From assembly GCA_028641055.1 (NCBI GenBank), contig JAPCYS010003792.1, forward strand, positions 45,373-109,372: 64,000 nucleotides of DNA, given 5' to 3'. The DNA is from Alopecurus myosuroides. Its lineage: Eukaryota; Streptophyta; Magnoliopsida; Poales; Poaceae. Under the pieces are notes generated by a model that was not told the DNA's origin, did no database searches, and was given only the letters and a program-made list of their open reading frames with translations. The position numbers and the translations under genes were made by a program. This document shows, one piece after another, positions 12,286 through 22,854 of this stretch; positions within the stretch are counted from its first letter, which is position 1, and each line of letters opens with the position of its first letter.

Positions 12286-14344
12286 TTTTTATACATTTTG
12301 TTACAATTGCTTTTAATTTCTGCTATTGTAATAGCTTTTCAGTTCCTTTCATGAATGTCCAATCAGCTGCAGGTTGATTTTGTGTGTTTTTTTGCATATA
12401 TAGCTGGTGTACATGGACCACTTGCTCATCCCAAAGAATGAGCACGTTATAAACAATGGGATTCCTAGAGTTTGCTTTGTGACCAGTGAAGATTTCAATT
12501 TCATTGTCAAGATCGACCGTGACAATAAAATCCTGCGTAACAAGACTATCTTTGGGAGGCGTCCTGTAAGTAGACTCTCTTGTTGTTTTCTTTGTTTGCG
12601 TTCCCCTGCCACGTTTCAATTTTTTTTGAACTCAACCTTGATTGGTTTTTTGGTTGTGCAGTTCCTTCCGTTATCCAAAATAGTATATGCACCGTGTCAC
12701 GTCGACAGCTCAATGCCCGAAGATATTGATGTAAATCCGTCTACATCGCTTAATGAATGTCTTGTTTTCCCCACCATCGAGCAAATGGAGGTTTGTGTAG
12801 TTTCTATTGTGACTTTTGTAGGTCATTTTGTTTGTTCATATAGCATTTTTTTCTGCATGTGTAACAAGGTGCTTTTTCCACATTTGCTACTTTACATATT
12901 TCATTTTGCTCCATTAGGATTTAAGTACTGTTGTTTTAGTTATTTTCTTTTGCTCCATTGTTTTTATTTCGTGCGTACTTTTTCTGTTTTAGTTGTTTTT
13001 TATGTATGCTACTATAATGATTTATTTTTGCACCATCAGTTATTTTTCTTTGTTCTGCCAATGTTTTTGTCTCAGTTTGCTGGTTTTTTGCTTCTTTTTA
13101 ATGAACAGATGTTGTTTTTTTATTTTTAGAATTGTTGCTCACTCACACAGTAATCCATGTTTTTTGTTCAACACAGGTACCGTCTCGGTTCAAGAACCTA
13201 TACGACAAGCACATGGTCAGTTTTGCTTCTAACGTGGATGCTACTCTCAAGAGTCTTGCCGTAGGGTTAAAATCAATGCAGTCCAAACAAATGGCTTTGC
13301 TGTTGAATGATGTTGAAGCTGCCCTGAAGGAAGATGATGGCCCGAGTATTGTCTTTCCAGCTTCTGGGGTAGGACTAGACGGGCAGGGCAACATGGATGG
13401 TGACAAGTCTGCTTCTGAGTCCGATGATCTTGATATTGAAGAGAATATTGCTGCTGTGGATCCTATGGACTGTGATTCTCATGTATGCGAAGACAACGTT
13501 GTTGAGGGCGATGCTGGTGCAGCAGAGAATGAACAAACCAATGCTACGGAGCTCAACGATGTCCCGCAACCAGCAATTGTTGTAGGTTCCTCTCACACGG
13601 ACGCCGATGGTGAGGAACAGGGCGCTGTGAGCAGTCCGGTTAGAGGCACTGTTGGTAGTCCAGATAAAGTTGCTGATGGTAGTCCGGTTAGAGCTGCTGT
13701 TGGTAGTCAAGATAAAGTTGGTGTTGTTGGTAGTCCAGATAAAGTTGCTGCTGTTGGTAGTCCAGCCAGTTCTGCTGCAGTGATTCCACCCATGCCCACT
13801 GCCCTTAGCCCACCTAGAGCTGCTGCGGATAGTACATTTGTTCCTAGGTCGGCTTCTCCCACACCTCGGCGCAACATACCAACAGGTTATTGGGATGACT
13901 GTCCGAAATTTAATTTGTGGAGCCAAGACAATGAATCTTCCCAAGCCCCTGACAAGAACGATGTTGTGTGTGCAGAAAAGGTGGAGGATGCTTCTTCTCC
14001 GATAGGTGGATACAAGGTTGCTCCCACGTGTATGTTCTCCTTCCCCCTTTTTCTCTATATTTATTTTCGCATTTTTCATCATGGTTTTGTGTTCACTGCC
14101 CAAAACAAAGATTTTTCAAATTATTCTTTCTGATGGACCTTTGTTGTGTAGCTCCCAAACCATGCCTTGACACCTGCATCCCTATGAACGATGGCTTACT
14201 AGTACCGGAAAACTTGGAGGAGATTCCTGACGCTGCAACACCTGATCATGGGGACAATACAGGTTTGCTTTTCTCTCCCTGTGCGCATTGTTTTTCTTCT
14301 GTTGGCTTTTTTTTAAAATGCTATCTTAGTGTTAGGGTTTTGCT

Positions 14345-14545
14345 TCTTTAGATAATTCTGGTTGCTACTTTACTTAGTTATGCTTGCTACTTTACTTAAT
14401 TCTGCTTGCTACTTTAGATACTTATGGTTGCTACTTTACATATTTCTGATTGCTTCTTTTACATAATTCTGGTTGCTTCGTTAGATATTTATGGTTGCTA
14501 ATTTACATAATTCTGGTTGCTACTTTAGGCAATTCTGCCTGCTAC
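14345..14545 (+). repeat. Minisatellite-like array in ULP1 intron 6
   Basis: About nine diverged copies of a 22-24-bp unit built on TTCTGGTTGCTACTTTA follow one another. Copies vary between GCTACTTTAC, GCTTCTTTTAC and GCTAATTTAC. Confidence 0.65.
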
Positions 14546-15553
14546 ATACTGATCTTACATTACTTTGTAGTTTTGATAGCTTATCCAACCCTTCAAGCTA
14601 CTCTCTACTTTTACATGCTCCTAAAGAAATTTCCCCACATTTTTCTTTGTTGCTATAGAGCTCTTTTTCCTTTTGCAACCTTAACCACTAGCTTATTATT
14701 TTTTGTTTTCCTAGACATTCGTGGCAGCTCAGGTGTTGTAGAGAAGAAGGATGGTAGCACTGGTGTCCTAACTTTTCAAAGGAGGACTAGGTATAAATGG
14801 GCAATGAAAACTGATGTTAAGGCTCTAGTGGCGAAAAAGTTGAAGAAGCCCTCTGCAGATGTAGTTGCACTGTACGAACAGTTTGTGCGCCATTCTCGCA
14901 ATCTCAAGACCGACCGTCAAAAGAAAGGGAAAGATGACCCGTGAGTCTTTTTTTCTGGCCTTTTTTACCACAGTCCTGTAATTACGTGACATTTTTTGTT
15001 TTGCTACTAGCTACTTGTTTTTTGCTTTTTAGTTGTGGTCATTGCAGCAACCGGGACACCTCTGATTATGTTCTCATGTATTCTTTTTTAGGCCTCCTTT
15101 CATTCTAATTGGGGGGTCTCACTGTGACTACAAGAGTTTTCACAATTCCCTAGGCCCCAGGAAGTGTCTTGACACTCAGTTCATGTGTGTTTGGTCTGAG
15201 AGTTTCAATAAGGAAGCTAAAAGAGAAGAGGAAAACAACACATCTGCTTTGAAAAGATATGTTTTCAATTGCTACACAACGGTTAGTTTTGTCCTAAGAC
15301 TTTTTTGCTGCATGCCTTAGCTGACATTTTTTACCCTAATATAACTTTTGCTCTTTTGTTTCGTCATGAGTAGCAAAAGCTCATAGTTGATCCAGAGAAG
15401 TTTAACCCAGCTAAAGTTGTGAGAGAGTTCAGAACTTAAAATGGGAAGTTCAAGATCATGAAGAAAGACCTTGTGAGCTATGCTTTCCTCTTCCTACATT
15501 GTTTTCGCTACGTTGTAATTACATCGGTATTTGTTTACGAATCCTTTTTTGTG

Positions 15554-16229
15554 CAATTATAAGTTTCAAGCCAATTGTAGGAGTTTCTGTTTTTTGGTCA
15601 GAATTGCTCCCATACTTAGGTTTCTATGCTCTTTTAGAAGTTTATGTTTGCTACAATAGTTTCAACTAACTGCTACCTTCATGCATCCAGTCATTATACA
15701 TTTTCTAATTTGGTTTTCATTTTGTTCCGCTACATTTTTAGCTGCACTTCCCTGTAGTCAAGGACAACCGCTGGATGGTATGCACTGTCAACTTGCTACA
15801 CGACCAGTTCCACGTGTTTGATTCAATGAACCACAAGGACAAGAGCTTACTTGAGGAAGCAGCAAACAACCTGGTTTGTTGTTTGAACTGTCTACAAGGA
15901 TTGCATTTGTTATGTGTATCACACTATATTTCTAATTTTTTGCTATTCCAGTTTATTAACTTTGCGGCACTTTGCAAAGCTTCTGGAGTTTCAAACATAG
16001 ACATCGACCGCTACACACTTTCCACACCCTCCCACCCACAGCAGAAGACGCTGTAAGATCTTTTTTTCTTTGACGCAATTATAAGTTTCAAGCCAATTGT
16101 AGAAGTTTCTGTTTTTTGGGCAGAATTGCTCCCATACTTAGTTTTATATGATGTTTTAGAAGTTTATGTTTGCTACAATAGTTTCAACTAATTGCTACCT
16201 TCATGCATCCAGTCATTATACATTTTTTA
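15554..16229 (+). repeat. 155-bp duplication shared by ULP1 introns 9 and 11
   Basis: The segments 15554-15708 and 16075-16229 match at about 90% or better, from GCAATTATAAGTTTCAAGCC through CAGTCATTATACATTTT. They lie in different introns of the same gene, separated by exons 10 and 11, so the copy moved as a non-coding block. Confidence 0.75.
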
Positions 16230-16474
16230 CTTGTTTTGCTGCTAACTATGTTCATTTCTTTCTTTTCTCCTTTTCCAGCTATGACTGTGGTTTATTCACA
16301 ATGCTGTTCATTCAGCACTTCGACGCTAAAGGCATGATGCCTTTCTCCAAGGATGACATTCCTACATATCGCATGGCTGTTGCAGCGAAGCTTATCCAGG
16401 ATAGAGAGAAGAAAGGCGACATCGTGGGCGTCATGGAGGCTTGCTTGGAGCCTCAGGCGGGGGGTGGCCATTAG

Positions 16475-17327
16475 TAGTTTCATGTAGCCTGGAGTGAAAA
16501 TCGCGACATGTACATTCGCTTTAGCCTCAGCTAGTTTCATGTAGCCTGGATGGATGAAACAACTTTTTAATATGTTTTTCTGTTTTTTCATATGCTATCC
16601 CCGCTGGAATCTACTGATCCACGGATTGTGTCCTTTTGTCGAACAAATGATTGTGGCTATCAATGACAGAGAGTTGACTATGTTTTTAACCATGGGAATG
16701 AATGTAGTTTTTCTCCTGCTTGGTTCTAATGGTAGCAAATGAATTATCCCTCTTTTTCTCGGTGATTTGTCTGTTTTTGCTACAAATTTATATCAAATGA
16801 ATTTCTGTGTATTTTTCTGGTCCCTTTTTAGTGGGTTTCTGTTTTCCTAGAGGTGAACATGTTTTTGCTACATTAGGTGTTTATGTTTGCTTCAATAGAT
16901 ATTTTTCAATGCTACAATAGAGAAATCTGGTTGCTACAGAACAACCTTTTTTTATCATACAGAAATATATTGAAACCCCTGGACAAGAACAGTTTTTTGC
17001 TCATGCAGAGTAAATCATTTGCTCCAAAAGCTGAATTTCAATGCTACATACACAATAAAACGTTGCTACCAACATTTTTTCCACAATCAAAAATAGATAA
17101 TTTACGTTTCATACAGATGAGTACATTTTTCATTTGCTCCCAACGCAAGAATACAAGTTATCCACAGAATAAATTTTTGCTATAAACTTCCAATAATTGC
17201 TCCAAATACAATGTAACTATGTTTTAAATCATTCTATACCAATAGTACCAACGCCATGTACAATTAAAACTTCCACCCTAACAACTTCTTCGTAGCAATT
17301 GTTTTCAAAAACATCATCATAGAACAG
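16475..17327. other. MULE intergenic region between the two convergent genes
   Basis: No gene is seen. The stretch is AT-rich and dense in TTGCTAC/TTGCTCC words and their complements. It must contain the 3' ends and polyadenylation sites of both genes; no single AATAAA stands out as the site used. Confidence 0.5.
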
Positions 17328-20300
17328 CTACAGCCTTAGCTCAGCCCCAGCAGCCAATCTTTCATCCACCACCTGTTTAGCAACACAATCTTTCACCGCA
17401 TGTCCCTCCTCATGACACCACGGACATTTCATTACTCTCTTCTTTCTAGGTTGGTTGGGCTTCTTCACCGGTTTCTTGTTTGTTGCTTTGGCATCGTCAG
17501 CTTACTTGCGTCTCTTCAAAGTTTCTTCATCGCGTAGCTCAACCAAAGTCTTCCACCTCTGTTCTTTCATCGTGGGACGTCCTTTAGGTTTTACCCGTTT
17601 AGGATTTTTCAGTGTTTGCCCGCCGGTAGCAAATTTCTCGCTGTCACCAACCATTGTTGTTGGTTCATTTTGCTTTGGTCCATTATGTTGGTCTTCATCC
17701 AATCCTGCATCCTCTTCGTCACCTCCTTCAACAACATTTCTTTTTGCTCTTAAGATTGCAACAACCTTTTTGCTAGCCTCACCCACTATTCTTGAAACAA
17801 CTTCATAGGCTTCATCCACAAAACAAGCATCCGAGGCAAGCTCATTCATTTTTCTGCATAGTGAGTTGTATTTTAGTGTATTTGTTGGTGGGACACCAAA
17901 TCTGAGCCCGTTGCCCCCGGGATCAGGCGCTGGAGTTGTTACTACCGAGGACCATCTGTACAGCAAGTACCTTTCTGGTATTTTCTGGACATTTAGGTGG
18001 ACCATGACCCTGATGATGTGTGGACATATCAGTCCACACATTTCAAACCCATTGCAGCCGCACGAGTACAGCCCCTCCTCAAACTCAACTTGAACCCGGT
18101 ATGTTCTCACTTCTAGGCCAGGGTTTGGAACTAGATCAAAACCAATGCCTTCTACATCTGCCCGTACTGGATAGAACTTTGTTGATGCAGCAACAAGCTT
18201 CTGGTACCTTTCAAATATTTCTGCTGTGTAGAATTCTTGTCCTTGCTTCTCAATTGCATAACTGCAAAACAAGTTTTTGCACCATTAGATGAAAATCAAT
18301 GCTACAACAGTATGTTTTTGTTGCTACTTTAACTGTTATGGAATGCTGCACATACACAGCAGGCAGAAATTTCTTTTCTGCTACAGATTTGCTATCAACC
18401 TTTTAGTACAGTGGAAAGAATATATTTGCTTTTTCAATTTTTTGCAGCTTAGATTTTTACACTAGTTGCTACACACTACCTTACATTTTTGTATTTTTTT
18501 GGTGTGCTACAATGGGTGCTGTATTTCAGAAATGCTGCTTTTTTGCTTACCTTCCCCAAAGCGATCTTCTTGTTGTCTCCATTGCAAACCCTCCGTTATC
18601 CTCCCGGTCAAGCATCAATATCTGGCAAAGCTCATACTGTTGCACAAAATTGTACACCGAGTCACCTGGCCGTATCAGTGTTTTGAAGTACAAATTCAGT
18701 CCTTCAGACCTTCTAGTAGTGCTCGTGAAAGGGAAGAACCTGGTTCTGAAATAAACAGGGGCCCATGTTGTTCTAGACTTCCACATATTTTGCAGATGAG
18801 TGTTTTCAGACATGCCAAACTCTGTGATCATATGCTCCCAGCAATCCTCAAATTCCTTCACCGTGTCGGTTCCATATATGCACCCATAGAAAGCATCACT
18901 AAAAGGATTACCTTCCGCCAAGTTTGGTCCCAACTTTTTCCTCGCAAGATGCAGGACATGGTAGAGTATTGCTTCTGCCATTGCTTGATCTTGGTCTGTC
19001 ATTATGTTATCCGGGTGGACACCATCCATTGCAAGCGTCCACTGCTCGAACACCCACTTGAATGTTTCTATCTTCTCATCTGGTAACAGAGCACAGCCTA
19101 GCACTATTGTGTGTGTGTGGTTATTGATTCCGACTATGGGAGCAAATGGCATGTTGTATCTATTTGTACAGAAAGTTGTGTCAAAAAACACACAATCCTT
19201 GTACTTATGATACAATGACCTTGTTCGACCATCCACCCAGAATAAGGCCCTCACGGCACCATCTTTATCAACCTGCGTAGCAAGAAGAAGTAAGTAAAGT
19301 AGCAAGCAAAATTAAGTAAAATAGCAACCAGAACTAAGTAAAGTAGCAACCAGAAGGAAGTAAAGAAGAAAAACCTGTGAAGCATAGAAGAAGTTGATGT
19401 TTTCAGCTTGCCTTTGCTTGAAATACTCCAATGTCATTTCCATGTCTCGTAATGTAACCTCATTGCGTAGCATTGTTTGGATGTTTGAAACATACCTTTT
19501 AACATACCCCAAGCATCTCGGGTCACCACCATGCACACTGCCAAGAGCTCCCATCAGTTGTGTTGTGGTTATGTTGTGGTTATGCAATGTTTGTATGAAC
19601 TGATAGTCCTCTTCCGGCACCTTCCTGTGTGAACGGTAGAACCTGCGCCTCCCTACTTGCTTAACCATGGTGTGTGTGTGATCTGCTCGGAAAACCGTCA
19701 CAGTCCAAGCTCCATTGCGCATGCCAACGATCATGTGAGCTTTACAATCATGGCGAATGACCTTCATTCGTTGCCTTGTGTCCGACATGTCAACCTGCTC
19801 AGATGCATGTTTGCTACGAGACTTTTGCGCGCTATGGATGCTCATGTCATTATCTTCTTCAAATGGCGATTTGCTACCACTCTTGCTACCAGGCTTCTTC
19901 TTCTCAAATGGAGGTCTACCTGTGTGCACACACTCAAACACTCTGCTCAATATAGTGTCCGGAGGAGCATTTCTCGCCTGGCTGTACTTCGTGTTTCCAA
20001 TGCGTGTGCCGAAGCCCATTTTCATCGCGTAGTCATTGTAAACTTTTCGTGCTTCCTCAATATCATCAAAAATCATCCCAACAAACGGCTCCACTGGCTG
20101 TGATGTTATTTCCTCGCCAGCTTCCTCAACAGCATTTGAAACAGTCCCACTATTCGCGCTACGAGGCCCATCAACGAAATCATTTGGAGTAGTGTCCTGA
20201 CAATCGAAGTGGTTCTGATCCTCTCCTCCAGGTGTGGTGTTAAGGTCAAATCCTTCCAATATGATGTCAGAAACAAATCCCTGAATCAAAAAACAAACAA

Positions 20301-21200
20301 ATCTGATCAATCTACTTTGCTCACAAACTACTAAAAAAGAATGGCAGTTGCAATGAACACAACATGTTCCTGAGATATGGTAGCAATTTTTCCACAATCT
20401 TACTCTAACCATGATTTACTTTGGACATTGTGTATGATCATATTTTGGAAGGTTATTTGCTCCATAACACACATTTTTTGTTTGAGTTTTGGAGCAACCA
20501 CCATGTCAATAAGTAGCAATTTCAGCAACATATGTGGATCAATCTAAGCTTGCTAATATCTTTTTCTTCTACACAAGCAATTCCGATGCTACTACCACTG
20601 GCAGTAGCAATAATTTGCTACATAACTGCTTACAGGAACCAATCACATCAAGTGGACACATATACCATCAACCAGCACATCAATTGGAGCAAACATTTGT
20701 ACCAACATCAAAACACAGCAAATTGTACCAATTTATTGCTACAAGCCATCCATCACACAAACCACAGAAAGTGGAGCAATTCTCTTTTCATAGCAACAAC
20801 AATCACAACAAATTGATCTCAATTTCCAGGAACCATCACAGAAGTTTGCTCCCCATTGATCAACAAGTTGCAGGAGCAACCATCACATATTTTGAGCAAC
20901 CATCACAGAATTGGGAGCAAAATTTGCAGGAGGAACAAGTTGAGCAAAAAAACTCACAGAGCGTGCTGGTTCCTCAACGTCTGGATCTTCATTGAAGAGG
21001 GCAGGAGGATTTCTGACACCCTCACTCGGTCGCGGAGCAAACCATGCTCCCAGCCCGCCGTCGTACATGCTGGAACTCCGTCTCCGCCGCCGGCTCGCCG
21101 GATTTGCCCCCGAGCTTGAAGCTACTATGGAGGGCGGGGGGACGTGGTGAGGTTGACCAGGAGGAGGGTACAGGATGCTGTTGCGGATGTGGTTGGCCAT
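17328..21200 (-). pseudogene. FAR1/MULE-family transposase gene of the MULE (4 exons, one in-frame stop)
   Basis: Exons on the minus strand are 21200-20958, 20280-19375, 19272-18551 and 18261-17328, all with GT-AG sites and matching phase. Exon 1 codes a basic, proline-rich start. A FAR1 zinc-finger domain spans about residues 147-287 (FECVHTG, RHDCKAHM, then an HTHT pair). The transposase core follows, with FFDTTF (Asp414) and TDQDQAM (Asp476) as the first two acidic residues. A SWIM zinc finger is at 691-705 (Cys691, Cys693, Cys703, His705). TAA at 17502-17504 stops the frame after residue 876. The same frame then continues 57 codons to TAG at 17328-17330 and includes a CCHC knuckle (CPWCHEEGHAVKDC), so the TAA is probably a C-to-T change in CAA. 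The product would bind the terminal repeats and cut and rejoin DNA in the nucleus. Confidence 0.85.
20281..20957 (-). other. Transposase intron 1, rich in TTGCTAC/TTGCTCC words
   Basis: The 677-bp intron has donor GTGAGT at 20957 and acceptor TTCAG at 20281. It is packed with GTAGCAA/GGAGCAA and TTGCTAC/TTGCTCC words in both directions. No coding sequence is visible. Confidence 0.6.
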
Positions 21201-21382
21201 GGCGTTTGATTCGCGGCGAGTCGCCGCCCGCCGCCAGCGTCGATCTCCTCCCGCGCCGCCCCCCCGGAGATCACGGGGAACTGCCCGATCTGCGTCCTGT
21301 CTTTTTTTGCTTCGTTGCGTCGCCTTTTTGCTCCTCGTAGCAAAAGCGGGTAAGGGGTACGAGTGATTGATCGTGCGGCGCT

Positions 21383-21457
21383 CGTTCGCCCGATCGGACG
21401 GCTGCCGACCCGGGGGATCGAGTTGTTTTATCCCCCGGGGGACGCTCAGCGTGTTCC
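21383..21457 (-). repeat. MULE right terminal inverted repeat with internal hairpin
   Basis: It is the inverse counterpart of 10381-10455. It contains a perfect 10-bp inverted repeat, CCCGGGGGAT at 21409-21418 and ATCCCCCGGG at 21430-21439, around an 11-nt loop. Confidence 0.7.
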
Positions 21458-21466
21458 TAAGATAAT
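21458..21466. repeat. 9-bp target-site duplication of the MULE, right copy
   Basis: TAAGATAAT is identical to 10372-10380. Confidence 0.9.
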
Positions 21467-21828
21467 ATGGGCCTCACAATGGCGAAAATATTTTGGCAAC
21501 ACATATACATATCCAAATGGATGTTTTGGAGCAAAATGAGTTGAAACTGTCAAATAACACGGGAAAATAGGGGGAACCGATCTGTTCTACCAAAAGAGGA
21601 ATGAGTTTGATCTACCAGAAACAACTCATGTCTCTCCTTAAGCTTTAATTTTTTTTGGTTCGGACAAATCGGATTGGATCAGGAGTGGAGGGTATGTTTT
21701 ACAAATGTCAAATGTCATTCAGTCACCACTCCATTCATTCGAGTTGAAGACAAACGGTATGCGTTAGACCATTCTTCATATTACAACCCTAACGCCTACG
21801 ATACGCGTCCCCAATGTAGATAGCCTAA
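21467..21828. other. Helitron H1 segment between the MULE and the Harbinger-like element
   Basis: These 362 bp are moderately AT-rich and have no open frame or motif I recognise. They end with TAA at 21826-21828, the target duplication of the next element. Confidence 0.4.
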
Positions 21829-22854
21829 GAGCATCTCCCATTCGCCCCCCAGGGCTGTGCCTGGCGCTATTTTTCGTCCTGAGAGGGTGACAGTTCCCAG
21901 CCGTGCCCCTAGCCCAACCAGATGAAATTTGACAAAATCTTTGAAAATGGCGAAATTTCGGCAAAATACTACGATTTCATTGGAGTTGGCCGAATATAGG
22001 TGATTTTTATATTTTTGGACGGGATTTAAAAAAGGGCTAATTCAAGCCGAGGTCCTTGTAAATCTTGGTGTAGTCATCGTCGTCGTCGTCATCGGAATCG
22101 CTCGGCGGCTCCGCCTTCGGTGGCTGTTGTTGCCCTGCCCTAGGTCACCTAGGTATATCGGCGGGGGAGGGCAGACGTCGTCGTCGTCATCGCTGTCGGA
22201 GAGGAGGAGGACATCGCCCCCCCACCCCACTGAGGAAGAGCTCGCCCTTCTCTGATGACGAGGGTATGGCTCCGAGTCCGCTGGCGCGGTGGCGCTTCCT
22301 TCGGCTCCTCCTTGACGACAGCGAGAGGAATGAGAGCAGCCGTGGCCGTGCGGCGGTTCTTCCCCCGCCTCATCTGCCGCTCAATATGGTCGAGGACCCG
22401 GGCGAGACTGCGCCCGGGTTTGCTCCACCAGATGCGGCGGCCGGCTGCGTTGTTACGCCCTACAACAGGGTCGTTGGTGGCGATCTCGCCAAGCTCCGCC
22501 TCGAAGCGCTCCTCGAAAAACGCCGTCTAGGAGGCCTCGTCGGCGGGATGCCACTGTGGCTGGCGCCGCTCCTCTGGGGACATGCGTGCTCGGATCTCCT
22601 CGATTTCGGCGACGCGCTCGGGGACGGTCGGTGGCGAGGCACAGGTACGCCGCCTGCGTTGAGCCGACATGTCCTCGGCGCGCTCATGCCTGGCGGCGCG
22701 TGGAAGTTGGCCTTGTACAGGAGGCTGGCCTCCTAGAGGTGCCTGTGAACCATGGCGAGAAGAAGCAGAGGAGAATGGCGAGGAGAATAGCGACGGTGGC
22801 CGGGTTACGTAGCGGCGAGCGGGCTGGCTAGACGAAGCGGCAGCGACAACACCA

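Larger units (their letters stand above)
11158..16474 (+). pseudogene. ULP1-like C48 cysteine protease gene of the MULE (12 exons, one in-frame stop)
   Basis: Exons by GT-AG sites and phase: 11158-11163, 11265-12002, 12404-12565, 12662-12790, 13177-14029, 14152-14262, 14715-14940, 15092-15281, 15374-15472, 15742-15873, 15952-16052, 16279-16474. The phases agree throughout, giving 980 codons ending in TAG. Residues 1-350 form an N-terminal region like that of other transposon ULPs (SLLNISPLNVP, then a basic KKKKIK stretch). The middle is acidic and rich in repeated VGSPDKVA-type units. The protease domain starts near 839 and contains FDS (Asp865), Gln913 and YDCG (Cys919). Two defects are visible: TAA at 15437-15439 (codon 827), before the protease domain, and Arg848 (CGC) where the family has the His of the HW motif. 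If made, such a protein would cleave SUMO-like conjugates in the nucleus; that role is family knowledge, not shown here. Confidence 0.82.
10381..21457. mobile_element. Mutator-like element (MULE) with ULP1-type protease and FAR1-type transposase
   Basis: The element is 11,077 bp and is bounded by a perfect 9-bp duplication and degenerate terminal inverted repeats (left GGAAAACACT, right complement GGAACACGCT, both then running into CCCGGGGGA). It carries two convergent genes: a 12-exon ULP1-like protease gene at 11158-16474 and a 4-exon transposase gene at 17328-21200 on the minus strand. ULP1-carrying MULEs are known in plants (Kaonashi group); a FAR1-type transposase combined with ULP1 fits that general plan. 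Each gene has one in-frame stop, so this copy is probably non-autonomous but only slightly decayed. It sits in Helitron H1. Confidence 0.88.

Noticed and set aside
14345..14545. CRISPR-like array
   Set aside because: Units are diverged and contiguous without unique spacers, and lie in an intron of a plant transposon gene.
11158..16474. ULP1-like gene as a host SUMO protease
   Set aside because: It lies between MULE terminal repeats with a 9-bp duplication, next to a transposase gene, and has an in-frame stop and an altered active site.
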